NCBI GenBank assembly: GCA_032988165.1
Contig: JANTQF010000037.1
Location: 1-64,000, forward strand
Source of the DNA: Emmonsiellopsis sp. PD_33
Lineage: Eukaryota; Ascomycota; Eurotiomycetes; Onygenales; Ajellomycetaceae
DNA length: 64,000 nt
Reading direction: 5' to 3'
Within the stretch, counting starts at the first letter, position 1. The number at the start of each line of letters is the position of its first letter. Shown here piece after piece: positions 35,369 through 47,460 of this stretch. Position numbers and translations under genes: made by a program. Under the pieces are notes generated by a model. That model was not told the DNA's origin. It searched no databases and saw only the letters and a program-made list of their open reading frames with translations.

Positions 35369-36030
35369 AATTGATGAAAAATATATCACTACTTGACTAC
35401 TAAAAATAGAGATAAGCATAGTTTCCCATTCTTACCTGTATTGCATGCAACATCCTGGCTGTGCAGAGTAACATAATAAAGCTAGAATGTATATTCTTGA
35501 TTTCCTGTTAGATCTATGCATACCTTTGAAATTGCCTGTAATTATCAACTATTCAAGCCATTATGCTCCATTATATGGGTGACTGGTGCCAGATGCAGAA
35601 GGTGTTTGTCCCACCTCCCAGTACATATATGGGTGATGAGATATATATGGAGGATGATGGGTCAGATGATGAGAATGAGAAGAAAGATAATGAATTCTCA
35701 GATAATTACATATCAAACTTTAATGATTTTGAGGAAGTTGTAGATGAGGTTCAGAGCCAGAATGAGAGGGAGATGATGCCCAGATAGAATACCTTATCAA
35801 CTAATATTCCTCTAGGAAAGCTTCACTATCTCTAAAGTGCATTGTATAATACAACATCATCTCAGTAGTCTATCTCCCAGGTAGTGATTAACAACAACTA
35901 TCTCCTTCAAACTACCCTATCATGGCTCAATTCACCCCATTGTTCACAGTGGATACCCTGAAGAGTGAAACTGGAGGATTTCATTTCACATTAGATTACT
36001 TGAAGGAGTAGTAGACCTAGATTGTAGTGC
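33083..36030 (+). pseudogene. hAT-2 transposase remnant with BED-type finger
   Basis: Begins MPSSPILSSSVFSNG at 33083. A BED-type zinc finger remnant lies at about 33495-33600 (AYYGQLMAN...LSCYLEKY). The expected Cys and His ligands are now Tyr and an Arg is Cys, as C-to-T and G-to-A changes would produce. Then come LSFIGILGHFISED (33998-34041) and TTNNTGNND (34168-34194), where TTDN has become TTNN: classic hAT catalytic-domain segments. An acidic C-terminal open stretch is at 35563-35787. Intron 35315-35368 carries the recurrent palindrome. Non-functional. Confidence 0.75.
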
Positions 36031-36639
36031 TTTTCATTTATTTTAGACTGTATTTTTCTCTTCTAATATATTTGTGGCTATTAATAGTTAATAAATATCA
36101 TTTCATTCATCTTTTAGCACTTGATTAATAATAATTCTTCTGGCACTACAGTGAAAAAGACTAATGTGGTGGATGGAACCAAAGTTCAATTCTTGCACAT
36201 AATAGTACTATATTAATATAACTTAATTAAATCTTGGGGTGAATTTATGTATGTATAACTTTATTTTTCAAACCTACTAGGTTTGAAAAAATCAATTGGG
36301 TTTGACTCTGAAAATCTAATATAAGAAAAAAAAAATCAGCAGCAAGTGAACCTGCCCAAGTGAGGCTTTTTTTTTTTTTGGGTTTGAAACCCAGTGGGTT
36401 CACAGGTTGAGTTTACAACACTAGGGACCAGGACTGAAAAGATAGATATATAATATAATTTATGAGTAAAATATTCCTTTATAACATGATTCTGAACTAA
36501 TTTATCTATACTATAACATGATATAGTATCTATATTAAAGTGATTTTACATAAAAAGAAACTAATATATTAAGTAAAATAATAAAGATATACTTTAATCC
36601 TGATCCCAACATGGTCTCAGCAGTCAGTCTACTAGTAAG

Positions 36640-39600
36640 TATCTATATATCATGCAGGTTCAGGGTAGTATCTACCACATAATAGAGCTATTAGAAGTAG
36701 GTACAAACCCTGTTGCTTTTATTCAGCTTTATTTTCTTGATCCCCAAGAGGTTGCCTGGGATTACATTTGAGATTAAGATTTTAAGCCTAGATAGTATGA
36801 GGTTATCATCTTACTTGATGTCTATATTTATTTGAATAACCCCTTTATTAGCATCCTCTATCAGATTAAAAATATTCTATATAATAGTACTAATAAGTCT
36901 TCTTATCTGCATCTGAATCCTTCCCTTCATCTTGTGTCAAATAAGAATAGAAGGCATTGTTATGACCTACTTATTACTGTTAATAAGCTTACTTTATTTA
37001 TATCTAATATGACTCATAAATTCTCTAATATTAATTATAAAAATGTATGTCTCTATCTCTATTAGGCTTCTACTACTAAGAATCTATCAAGCTATTAAAT
37101 TGCACTTCAGAGGCTTCAAAAGAATGATTTAGCTTTGAATTTTATAAGATCTTTCTTAGAATTTATAATAATAAACCCTGCATCAGATTTAATAGCTTAC
37201 TTTTACATCTTTATTCATTTTTAATATCCTCTCTTCTTTTCTTTAGTATATACCCTGTTCTACCCTGCTGAAGGATTTAGCTATTCATATCATATAACTC
37301 TAAGTGATTTGATAGCTGAAGGTTAGTTCTATCTTATATATATCTTAATATTTTGATTTACTAACTAACTTTTTATTTTCTAGACATACCTTACAAGTAT
37401 AAGAATCTGACCATTACCTAGTTCTATTATTATTAACTTTATATCTATACTAATTTCTTTAATCTTTCTTATTATAGCTGATTCCTCTTTCAGTAGTAGC
37501 TGCTGAACATGTAACTAGCTATTAATAACTCTAGGCTCAAATTTCATCTCTATAATCAGTTAAAGCTCTATGTAGATCTTTATAGCTCTTCCCAGCTTCA
37601 GATGTAGAATAACACTGACATTAGTAATACTAGTTATAGTATATTGCTTGCTCAGTTTATTAGGGGATTCTATTATTATTAAAATACTTATTAGAGTTTC
37701 ATGGCTTTAGTGCATCACTTCTGCAAGCCTGCTCTGTTTATTATCTTTACTATGAACCCTGAGTGAGAGGAGATTCAGTTCAAGCTTCTCTATAATAATA
37801 ATAGGGAGCCTATACAGTATTAAAATGACTAGTCTGATTTAATTACTAGAGTTTTCAATATGAAGAATTAGGCTCTACTTCATAAGATTAAGAATGATAC
37901 TCTAAGTAAATATATTACTTATATTTAGATGATTAAGTATTAAAAGAGAGAGCTATCTTACTCTTATATTCTATACTGATTAGAAGATGATCTATATTTC
38001 ATTAAGAGGATAAATGATATTATGTTTGCTGAGGTACTAGATTCTAAGGGGCTAGAAGGATAATTACTTTATAATATTATTACTAAATAGCTACTATATA
38101 GATCTTATAGTTTGTATTTTAACTCTAATACTCTCTACTATAAGAGGGATATTAATAGTGAAATTCATTACATTAAGTGATTCTCTAAGTTTTTCACTGA
38201 GGAGACAACTATCTGCTAATCATAATATCTCTAGTACTACTATTATGAGAATGGCCATTATTTTACCTATAACTCAGATAAGGTCAGCTCTGTTGAGGTT
38301 GATAATGAATGGGTTGTCTCTTATAACTCTTACTTAACTTGAAGGTATAAGGCTTATATTAACATTAAATGCTATATTAACATCTTTATGATTAAATATC
38401 TTTATAAATATATTATAAAGGGTTTCAACCATACCACTATTAGTTTTAATGTAGGTGATAATGAGATTCATGAGTACTATCTGAGTTATTATGTTGATTG
38501 TACTGAGGCAGCCTGATAGACTCTAAGCTTCAGTGTAGAGAATTATTATCCTAAGAATATAAGCCTTATTATCTACCTTTTAGATAGACATTATATTATA
38601 TATGATCCTGAGAAGCTCTGTGAGATTATTCTTAACTGTCTTGATAACTAGACATCTTATCTACTTGCTTTCTTTAAGTATAATTATAATAATTCTAAGT
38701 CTACCTATCTGTACCATAACATGCTATATTATTTCACCTGGGACTTAAAGAACCTGTGCTGGAAGTGCTAGAAAGAGTATTTTATTAATGATATTATAAG
38801 ATAGATGTATCCTTTTATATCTTTTCATGATAATATATATTATCTATACTATTTACTTACTATTCTGAGAGGGCCTAAATCTTTTAATAACCTACTGATA
38901 GTTGCTGACACTAGATAGAATATTTTCCAGAAGGCCTATTATATGAGAGGTATCATTTAGTGTGATAATGAGTGAGAATATACCTTTAAAGAGGCTTTAA
39001 AGATGAAAACTGAGAAGATACTTTAAAGGATATTAATATCTACTATTACTTATACTAATCTGCTGTCTGTTACTAACATCTAGGCTTATTTTTCAACCTC
39101 ATTTACTAATGATCTGAACTTCATTTTTAAAGCCTACTCTTACAATCTACTTGATGACTGGACTCTTTATGAGTTAGCTGTTAATTATGGGCTTCACCTT
39201 ATCTGAAAAGAACTTACCTGAGAGAGCCTTAAGTTAGAGAATATTTGAATCTGAGGCCTACCAGAGTCATATCATAAGTAGAAGCTAAAGGAAGATAGTA
39301 ATCTCTTAATCACATAGAAGCTTGCTTATAACTATTAGATGCTAGCTGCTAGAGCTGAGAAATGTAAAGCCTAGTTTAATGTAGATTAATATTTAACTTA
39401 TAATATTATTCTTATAACTTTAAATATTAATCTCTATAATGTGATATTCTTTCTTAATGATTCTGATGAAATAGATAAGATATTTATTTATAATATCCTC
39501 ACTGACTATCTATAATCTCTAAGTCAGATCATACTCTATATTATTAGTATAAATATTATTACTCAGCTTCTTTCTAATAATCATATTACCTATAAGTGTT

Positions 39601-41640
39601 TTTATATCCCCATTAACATCTTATCTACATTAACTTATAATATATTATATAGTACTCAGCTGACTGAGCTTCTTCATCAAACCTCTCTCATCATTTAGAA
39701 TGAGACTTTAATAACTTATTATTATATCTTTAATGTGGTTGATTGAATTCTCTACAATCTTCAGACTAATTTATCTGAGGATGATAATAACTTTAGTAGC
39801 ATTCTAATCATCTTTAATGATAACTTCTAGTAGACCTTGTCTATTATTCTCTGTAATATATAGGATGACATCATAAATGCCTGCATGTAGCATATCAAGA
39901 TTTGATTCTTCCTCTATATACTCTATCTTTATTAAAATATATACCTCTTGACTATTACTTCTAAAGGTAGATTCTTTACAGATTAGTTAATCAGCATATC
40001 ACATAATATAGCTTTTTAGAATTATTAGCTAATCCCCTCTGAGCTACATTAGACCTCTGAGGTTGATGAGTTCATTAATTAGATATATTTAAATCTATAG
40101 GATTAATTTCATCAGAGAAGTTACTTTCAAGATCAGATAATTCTCATACCTACTAATAATATTATTACTTAGCTTAATAAAGATCTTCTGAATTATCTAC
40201 TTAGTAAGTCTATTAAATACCTATTAATTAATATGAGTAAATAAAATAACAATCAGCACTATAAGGTTATATAGGAATTTATATGTGCTCAGAATGCTTC
40301 ATTAATTCAGCCTTTAATTTTACAAATTAAATGAGATATACTTCTTATATGTATGTATAATTTAGATTTATAATATAGTGTTTGTAATAGATCCCACATG
40401 ATCCTTCTTATTTATTCATTCTGATGTCTGAAGGTTCAATTAGATGATAGGCTATTTAATAGTGAGATATGACTTCTATATTAAATTAAATTGTCAAGTA
40501 ATGTGGAGGATTTTATGATTATAATAGTTCAGCTTTAATTCTCTGTATAGCTTGCTTTTATGATGATAATTAATAAATCATAGAGTTAATTACTCAGTCA
40601 TATTGAAATTAATCTTCAAGATTTAGTTTTCTCATATAGTTAGCTCTACATTACTCTCTCACATATTATGGATTGCCATCAGATCTCAGTACTTATAAGT
40701 AGTGTAAATTACCATTAAATTATAAATAATATGATTTATTCTGAAGTTCTTTACTTTTAATTTTAATATCTATATCTAACCTCTTTACTCCTTTTTTTTT
40801 AGCTCTCTATTAAATTCATTATATCTTTCTGCCTTTCTTATAATATCTTAGTTTCAGCCTCAGATCTATATCTTTATCTCTAATAGTTTTATTATTATTA
40901 ATCTTAGCAGTTATATTTCATTAGATAGAAATATTAAGGTTAATAGCTTTATTACTTCTATTATTCTCCATGACATCTCAGATCTTAAGGTTGAGTCAGA
41001 GCTACTTATAATGCTTCAGATTTATAATCTCAGTCAGCTAAATTTCATAAAGAATATATTCATTTAGGCTAAGAGTACTCTAGCTGTAAAGTATGTTTCT
41101 ACAATTAATATAGCTATTATATCTAATATTATTATAATAATCTCATCTTTTCATTCTTAATTAGACTTCAGAGCTATTAGTTCCTCTAAGTATATAGAAG
41201 CTAGTATTAACTCTAATAGTCTATCTTTATCTATTATCATTATTTATATTACTCACTGTAATATGCCCATTAATTATTCTAATTATATTTTTAAGATCAC
41301 TATTAAGATCTATAAGAGCTATAATAATGATAGATACTCTAAGTTTAGAGTCTTTAGCATTTATTATATTTTCTCAGGATCTCTATGTTAGAGTTATATC
41401 TTCCTGCTGTGTGTTAGAAATTTGATTTTTATTAGTAGTGATATTATTAAGTTTTTTACCCATAAGGGGAAGAGATCTCTCATCATAATCATCAAATAGT
41501 TTACCTACTTAAATAATATTAATATCTTTACTGTCTCTAGCTCTAGCCTTACTAGCTTAGTAATTTTTATTTAGTATGTTTTTTTATCTGATCTTTCACT
41601 TTATATTTACTAACTTACTTCTTCTTTCCTCTAGTAATAG
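36640..41640 (+). pseudogene. Helitron Rep-helicase remnant
   Basis: Read ignoring stops, this follows fungal Helitron proteins. After the intron end at about 36660 comes a QGSIYHI-like block, then LHLNPSLHLVS (36905-36940), then LVHHFCKPALFIIFTMNPE (37710-37770), the start of the Rep domain. Next is QKRELSYSYILYQLEDD (37930-37990), where the His-x-His of the HUH endonuclease has become Tyr-x-Tyr. The Pif1-like helicase follows: SLIIQNETL (39685-39715, Walker B region), DNFQQTLSII (39812-39842), DIINACMQH (39866-39895), and the C-terminal VFSHSQLYVTLSH (40626-40664). A further unrecognised coding-like stretch continues to about 41640. Plus strand, dead. Confidence 0.75.
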
Positions 41641-41886
41641 AGCTATTAAGTGATGTAAAGTCTCTACTACTATAATTTCAAGTATCTCTCAGATTGCTAC
41701 CTTCTTTACTGATGAACCTCTATTAATCCCATTGAAATTTCTACTCATACTACTATTTATTACTGAAGATAAAGGAGATATGAAGATAAATATTAATAAA
41801 GAAAAAGAGAAAGATGATAGAAATACTACATTAAGTAAGCTATTTCTACATGCACTAAATTAAGTTATAGAGTCTTTAAAGGAAAA

Positions 41887-42140
41887 TGTAACAGGCACGC
41901 TCTGATAAGCAGATCATGCAAGCTATACACTAGAATCAAGATTGTAATTGCTAGAGAAAGGAAGGAAAAAGGAAAAGGAATCATAAGATCATGCAATATA
42001 AACAGAAGGGAATTATGTGAGGTCAGAGTAGATAAATATTCATATAAAGACCTAGTCAGAGGCATCTGATTAAGCAGTAAGAGATCAGGCAAAGTTCAGG
42101 CAAGCTATAGATATAGGGTATAAGGGCATAGCCCTTCACA
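41887..42140 (-). repeat. 3' LTR of the Gypsy element
   Basis: 254 bp, TGTAACAGG...CCCTTCACA on the plus strand. Equal in length to the other LTR and differing by many transitions. It holds the only CpG I found in the island (41898). Confidence 0.92.
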
Positions 42141-42299
42141 TTATCCCCCTCTATTCAGATTTGGAGGGTGAGCAGGAGGGTTCAGAAAATTGGATGTGAG
42201 GCAGTGCAGGCAGAGTCTTGTTAGGCAGGTGCAGCTCTTTATAATGGGCAAGTACAGTAGTATCTTGTAGAGCAGAGGTTGATTCCCACAAAGGGGCTT

Positions 42300-45200
42300 C
42301 ATATCTGAGCCACTTCATCAGATACTGGAATCCTCATTTACAGTGGCAGCAGTTGAGGATGGCTTCAATCTCATATTCTACCTCATTGTCTTCCCTGATG
42401 ATGCCAGGCAGATGCCAGTCAGTAATCTCTTGCAAGGAAAATGGGTCAGTGGAGGCTTTACAGAGCAAGTTCATATGAAATATATTATGGATCCCAGGCA
42501 GCATGTCAAGGCAGTAGTTATAACTTCCCAGGACTTCAATAACAGTGTACTTGGCATATCAGTAGTCAAGCATGCAAGACAGGCAATCAGTTGTGATGTT
42601 TCAGAAGTCTAGTTAGACCTTATTGCCCACCTCATAGCATTCAGCAGGATTTCAGTAGGCATTCACATAGTTCTATTAGTCCTGCTGGGCACTGGCCATG
42701 AAGGATTCAGCTCACTTGCAGGCTTGCTGGAGTTTCAAGATGATGGTGTCCACAATTTGGATTGGACTATGAGGTAAAGTGGAAGGTTCAGGCAATTCAG
42801 TAAGATCAAGAACTTTGAGATTATAACCATATGAGAGGAAAAATAGGCTAACATCAGTGCTGATAGTGTTGCAGCCATTAATTGCAAGTTTAGCATGCAA
42901 GAGGAGTTCATTCCAGTCATTCTGGGTATATAAATAGAACTTTTAGAGGTAGTTCTTAGTTATCTGAATCATACATTCAGTGCTGCCATCAGTTTCAGGG
43001 TGATAGGCAGTCAAGAGGTGCCAGGAGATCTTGAGGAGCTGGCAGATTCAGCTTCAGACAGCTCTAATAAACTAGGTCTCACAGTTCAAGATAATTGTAC
43101 AGGATAAATCATGCTGGTAATAAAACAGACTTTAGAGGAAGGCTTTAGCTACTGCAGGTGCATCCATCTTCACACAGGGTTCAAGAATAATACCTTTACT
43201 GAGGCAGTTAATAATGATAAGGATATTCTTGCAGTCATTACTCATAGAGAGGTCTACTGTAAAATTGATGGCAACATTGCATCAGACACATTCAGGGATT
43301 AGGAGAGATTTAAGCAGATCTTGGCAGTGGTCCCACCAGGCAATGATGGATTGATAGATATTGCAGTTCCAGGTGAACTATCAGATGCTCTAAGATATAT
43401 TAGGCCAGTAGAAATCTCAGGATAAAATTCAGTAGAGCACTTTGTGGCCCAGGTGGCCAGTCATTAGAGAATTATGAGTTTCTTGCATGATTTAGGTGCA
43501 TAATAGTTCTGAATCAGGAACCTACTACCTCCTCTAGAAGCATAATCAGGAGTCAGGGTCTACAGAGCATTTAATGATGTCAATATAGGCTTGAAGTTCA
43601 GGTGGAAAACAGCAAGCTTTATCTTGGATAACCTGGGTCATTATTTGAAGATGTTCATTGGAGGCAGCAGCAGTATTCCAGAGTCCCTAGAGCAGAGATG
43701 AGGTGGTTGTGATTAGCAGGATGACAGGCAAGGCATATATTACTCTGTGTAGTATTGCTTCAGATTCTTTGAGGATCTGCAGATCTAGTAGTCTTTATTT
43801 GCAGTTTGCCCAGTAGGCATCAGAGTCTTCAGAAGATATATTCTGTTCATATTGGGAGAGGGCATCAGCCATGAAGTTCTCTGTACCAGGGCAGTAATGA
43901 ATTATAAAATGGAAGTGGCTGAGAAATTCAGCCCAGTACATTTAACATTCAGAGAGTTTACAGGTCATTATGAAATATCAGAGGTTCTTATGATCCATAA
44001 CAATTTCAAAGTCTTTCACACTGCAGAGTTCAGAGTCCCATTCTTCTAGACATCAGACAATGATGAGGAGTTCCTTGTCATAGATCTTATAGTTAGCTTT
44101 AGCAGGGCTGAGCTTCTTGAACATGAATGCATAGGATTGCAGGACACCTTCATCATCCCATTGCATGAGAGCACTACCTGTAATATAACTAGAAGAGTCT
44201 GTTTCAACCACCATCAGGTAGTCAGAATTAAATGCAATGAGCATCAGGGCAGAGACAAACATCTATTTAAGGTGCATGAATGCCTTGTCTGCCTTCTTAG
44301 ACTATAGAAACTGCTGGTCTTTACATGTGAGGTCAGTCAGCAGTTGGATGATGTCAGAAAAATCCTGAATGAAGTATCAGTAGAAATTTATAAATTCTAG
44401 GAAGCCTCACATGCCTTTTACAATTGTAGGGGCCTCCTATTTGAGGATAGCAGCAATCTTCTTGAGGTCCATACAGACTCCCTTCCCCACCTCTATGATG
44501 AAGCCAAGGTAGGTTGTCTCTTGGACTTCAAAGGCAGATTTGTTAATATCAATCAGGAGACTGTGTTCACAGAGATGAGTGAGGATTTTTCAGATATACT
44601 CTTAATGCTGCTTGTAGGATCCATCAGTGAAGATGAGGATGTCATTAAGGTAGATAGAAGCAAATTCATTTAAATAGTCTTATAAGGCCTAGTTGATGTA
44701 TTTCTAGAAGGTGCTCAGAGCATTTATGAGGCTAAAGAGGGTGACTGTCCATTCAAATAGATTATATCTCATATAAAAGGTAGTTAGCCATTCATCTCCT
44801 TCTGCAATTTAGATCTTATAGAATGTAGAAATGACATTCAGCTTTATGAACTACTTAGCTCAGCTAATTCATTTAAGAGTCTCATTGATTAACAGTAGTG
44901 GGTAATAATCTTTTCAGGTGAGGTGGTTGAGGCCCTAATAGTCAACACAGAATTAGAGGCCTCCACCTGGCTTTTTTACAAAGAGCATGGGTGCACCCAC
45001 AGGTAAATTACTAACTCAGATGAAACCCTTATTCAGAAGGTCATTAAGGGTCTTACAGAGCACAAGCAGTTCATCACACAACATGTTGTATAGTAGTCCC
45101 CAGGGCAGCTAAGGGTCTTTATCATCTATCTTCTCAAGTTTGATATGATAGTCATGCATACCACAGAACAGCAGGAGCTCCTCAGCAGCCTTATAGTCAA

Positions 45201-46560
45201 AAACATCAAGGAATTCATAATAGTATGGAGGAAGGACTGTTACAGGGTCAGTCTTCAGCTTCTTAGAGAGCCATGAGAGAGCCTTCTCTATGTCAGCCAT
45301 GCTGGCAGTGAAGATTTCAATAGGAGGTTAGAACTTGAATTTCCAATTGCAGCTTCAGAGGAGGTTATAGATATTAGTAGAGATTTAGTAAAGATTAGTA
45401 GTCTTATGAACATCTTTTTTAGAGATGCAGATGCCTCCAGGGAATACAACACATTAGTTGCAAGTATTAATGAGGGCTTGATGTTCAGATAGCTATAATA
45501 GGCCTAGTATGAAGTCATACAGGAGATTCTCAATCTCATATATATAAGTATTTTCTCAGAGAAATCTGCCAACATTAACATCAAGCTTCATTATATTTCA
45601 TATGAAGCTGCCTATATCACCATTGACACCTTCAATCTTTTGGGGGTTGATTAGGATACACAGGAGGTTATGATAGTTAATCATGCAAGAGTAAATCATT
45701 AAATAGTAATAGTAACCACTGTCTACCATAGTATTCATATTAAAAGAATAATTAACTACAGTAGGTATAAGAATCATCAGAACAGTCATTTTCTTCTCAA
45801 AGGTCTTCCTATCTAACTTTAGGAGCTTCCACTTGCAATTTTACATGGAAGCTAGTCTTTTCCCAAGTCCAACTTGGTATCTTTGAAGTCTTTCTCCTCT
45901 TCAGGCTTGATTTGTACATTTACAGACCATATAGGTGGTTTTAGGGGAATATGGGTTCCACAGCAGTTAGCAGCTCTATGCCCAGGTTTATTGCAGTTAA
46001 TGTAGATATCTTGGGCATGATGATTAATAATAGTAGTAGTAGTCATATTTAGGATGTAGAATGCATTTATGCAAGTAGGCCCTATAGGCATCTAATTCAT
46101 AGTATTTGGGTTCTTCAGTAGAGAGGTCTTGAGGAAGGCCTCCTTAGAGGTAGTAGGGGTGCTATCACAGATTCAGCCCTGAATGGCCTTGATCTCAGAT
46201 AGGTTGTTCTCTATGCTACAGAGCTTCATACAATATTTAAGGTACATGGAGGGTTTAATGGAGGCAACAGTCTGCTGCAGGAGTTCAAACTTGATGGCCT
46301 TCTTAAGTAGGGCCTTTTTGACAGTATCATCCCACAGCTGGCCATCAGCTTCCAGGATCTTCTGATTGAATCTTGGAAGAAAGGTAGAGAGCAAATCAAT
46401 TTTCTGGCAAACACTGTGTAGCCAGGTTAGGGCCTTCTGGGCCACTAAAGGGTTGGAGAAAAGGATGTTGAGCTGATCAAGAATGACATTAGGGATTATA
46501 GGAATGAGCTTGGTATTGGCCTTCATCCAAGGGTGAAATTGGGTGATGGCAGTACTAGAG
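42300..46560 (-). pseudogene. Gypsy gag-pol remnant
   Basis: On the minus strand, gag lies at 46173-46526 (LILDQL...LPRFNQKILEAD-like). The zinc knuckle at 45990-46040 reads YINCNKPGHRAANC, with the first Cys changed to Tyr. A protease-like MVDSG is near 45735, and the pre-RT segment at 45109-45300 ends HDYHIKLEKIDDKDP. The RT active site at 44631-44658 reads YLNDILIF, the first Asp of Y-x-D-D changed to Asn. RNase H is at 44053-44262 (LMVVETDSSSYITGSALMQWDD...KLSPAKANYKIYDKELL). An integrase C-terminal part at 42712-42900 contains VSLFFLSYGYNLKVLDL. Many stops; dead. Confidence 0.85.
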
Positions 46561-47201
46561 AGTTAGGTGTAGATGTACCAGGCCTGGTTAGTAAGAGATC
46601 CAATCATAAGGCCATTCAAAGCAATTTTAACCTCTGCACTGAGGCACCAGGCAGGATATTCAGAGACTTGTTTGCCCATGAATTTCTCAAGGATGATGAG
46701 CCTTTCTTTTAGGCATCTCAGGAAGTCCTCAAAAGGAGTAGTCAGGTGAGCAGGAGTTGAGACAGGAGCTGAAGTCAGTATAGATATATGATTTTATTTA
46801 GTAATGAGATTAATCTTATTTGTGAGCTGTTGGATAAAGTTTCAGAATTCAGCATCAGAGCTCTGAGAAAGGATGCTGTCTTTATGCAGAGAGTCCATGT
46901 TCATGATGAATTCAAAAGATTGTTCAGATTCAGAGAGTTTGGAGGATTCAGAAAGTTTGAAGGATTCAGAAAGTTTAGAGGAAAATCTTATGAAATATCA
47001 ATATGGACTGTTAGAGCTTTAGGGCCTTTCACTGACACATCATCCAGTGGAGCTGAGCTGAGTAAGTTGTATTTTAAATTTCAGAAGAGTTTGCTGTATG
47101 TGCAGGTTGCATTCAGAAGAATCTACTATACATGTAAATCACATTTAGAGGGTAAATATAATGAGGATCTCTAAGAAGAGATCAAGTGAGTAATTACAAA
47201 A

Positions 47202-47455
47202 TATAATAGGCACACTCTAATAAGTGGATCATGTGAGCTATACACTAGAATCAAGATTGTAATCACTAGAGAAAGGAAGGAAAAAGGAAAAGGAATCACA
47301 AGATCATACAATATAAATAGAAGGGAATTATACAAGGTCAGAGCAGATAAATGTTCATATGAAGGCCTGGTTGAAGGCATCCAATCAGGCAGTTGAAGAT
47401 TGGGCAAAGTTTGAGTGAGCTACAGATATAGAGTATAAGGATGTAGCCCTTTACA
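47202..47455 (-). repeat. 5' LTR of the Gypsy element
   Basis: 254 bp, TATAATAGG...CCCTTTACA on the plus strand; both the TG and CA termini are altered by transitions. Aligned by eye to the 3' LTR without gaps. Confidence 0.92.
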
Positions 47456-47460
47456 GAAAG

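Larger units (their letters stand above)
25081..36423 (+). mobile_element. hAT-2 element, 11.3 kb, nested in hAT-1
   Basis: Starts TAGTGTTGTTTTTTTT and ends TTTACAACACTA, flanked by a perfect 8-bp duplication GGGACCAG (25073-25080 and 36424-36431). The transposase remnant at 33083-36030 is on the plus strand. It is far longer than usual for hAT (3-5 kb). Besides a 368-bp nested derivative it holds two diverged copies of an unknown minus-strand sequence and a ParB-like gene remnant. These are cargo or further insertions whose ends are lost. Confidence 0.85.
19735..36631 (-). mobile_element. hAT-1 element with nested hAT-2
   Basis: Imperfect terminal inverted repeats (TAGACTGGCCACTGGGACC at 19735 and the complement of CATGGTCTCAGCAGTCAGTCTA ending at 36631, differing by transitions) are flanked by a perfect 8-bp duplication CTAGTAAG (19727-19734 and 36632-36639). 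An 8-bp duplication and the transposase remnant at 20600-22430 identify hAT. Without hAT-2 it is about 5.5 kb, normal for the superfamily. It interrupts an intron of the Helitron gene, five bases past the donor. Confidence 0.85.
41887..47455 (-). mobile_element. complete Ty3/Gypsy LTR retrotransposon, 5.57 kb, degraded
   Basis: Two 254-bp LTRs in direct orientation, with a 5-bp target duplication GAAAA (41882-41886) / GAAAG (47456-47460) that differs by one transition. The polypurine tract AGAGGGGGATAA lies directly inside the 3' LTR on the minus strand (42141-42152). Order on the minus strand is gag, zinc knuckle, protease, RT, RNase H, integrase, which makes it Ty3/Gypsy. It is inserted in the 3' part of the Helitron. 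Confidence 0.92.
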
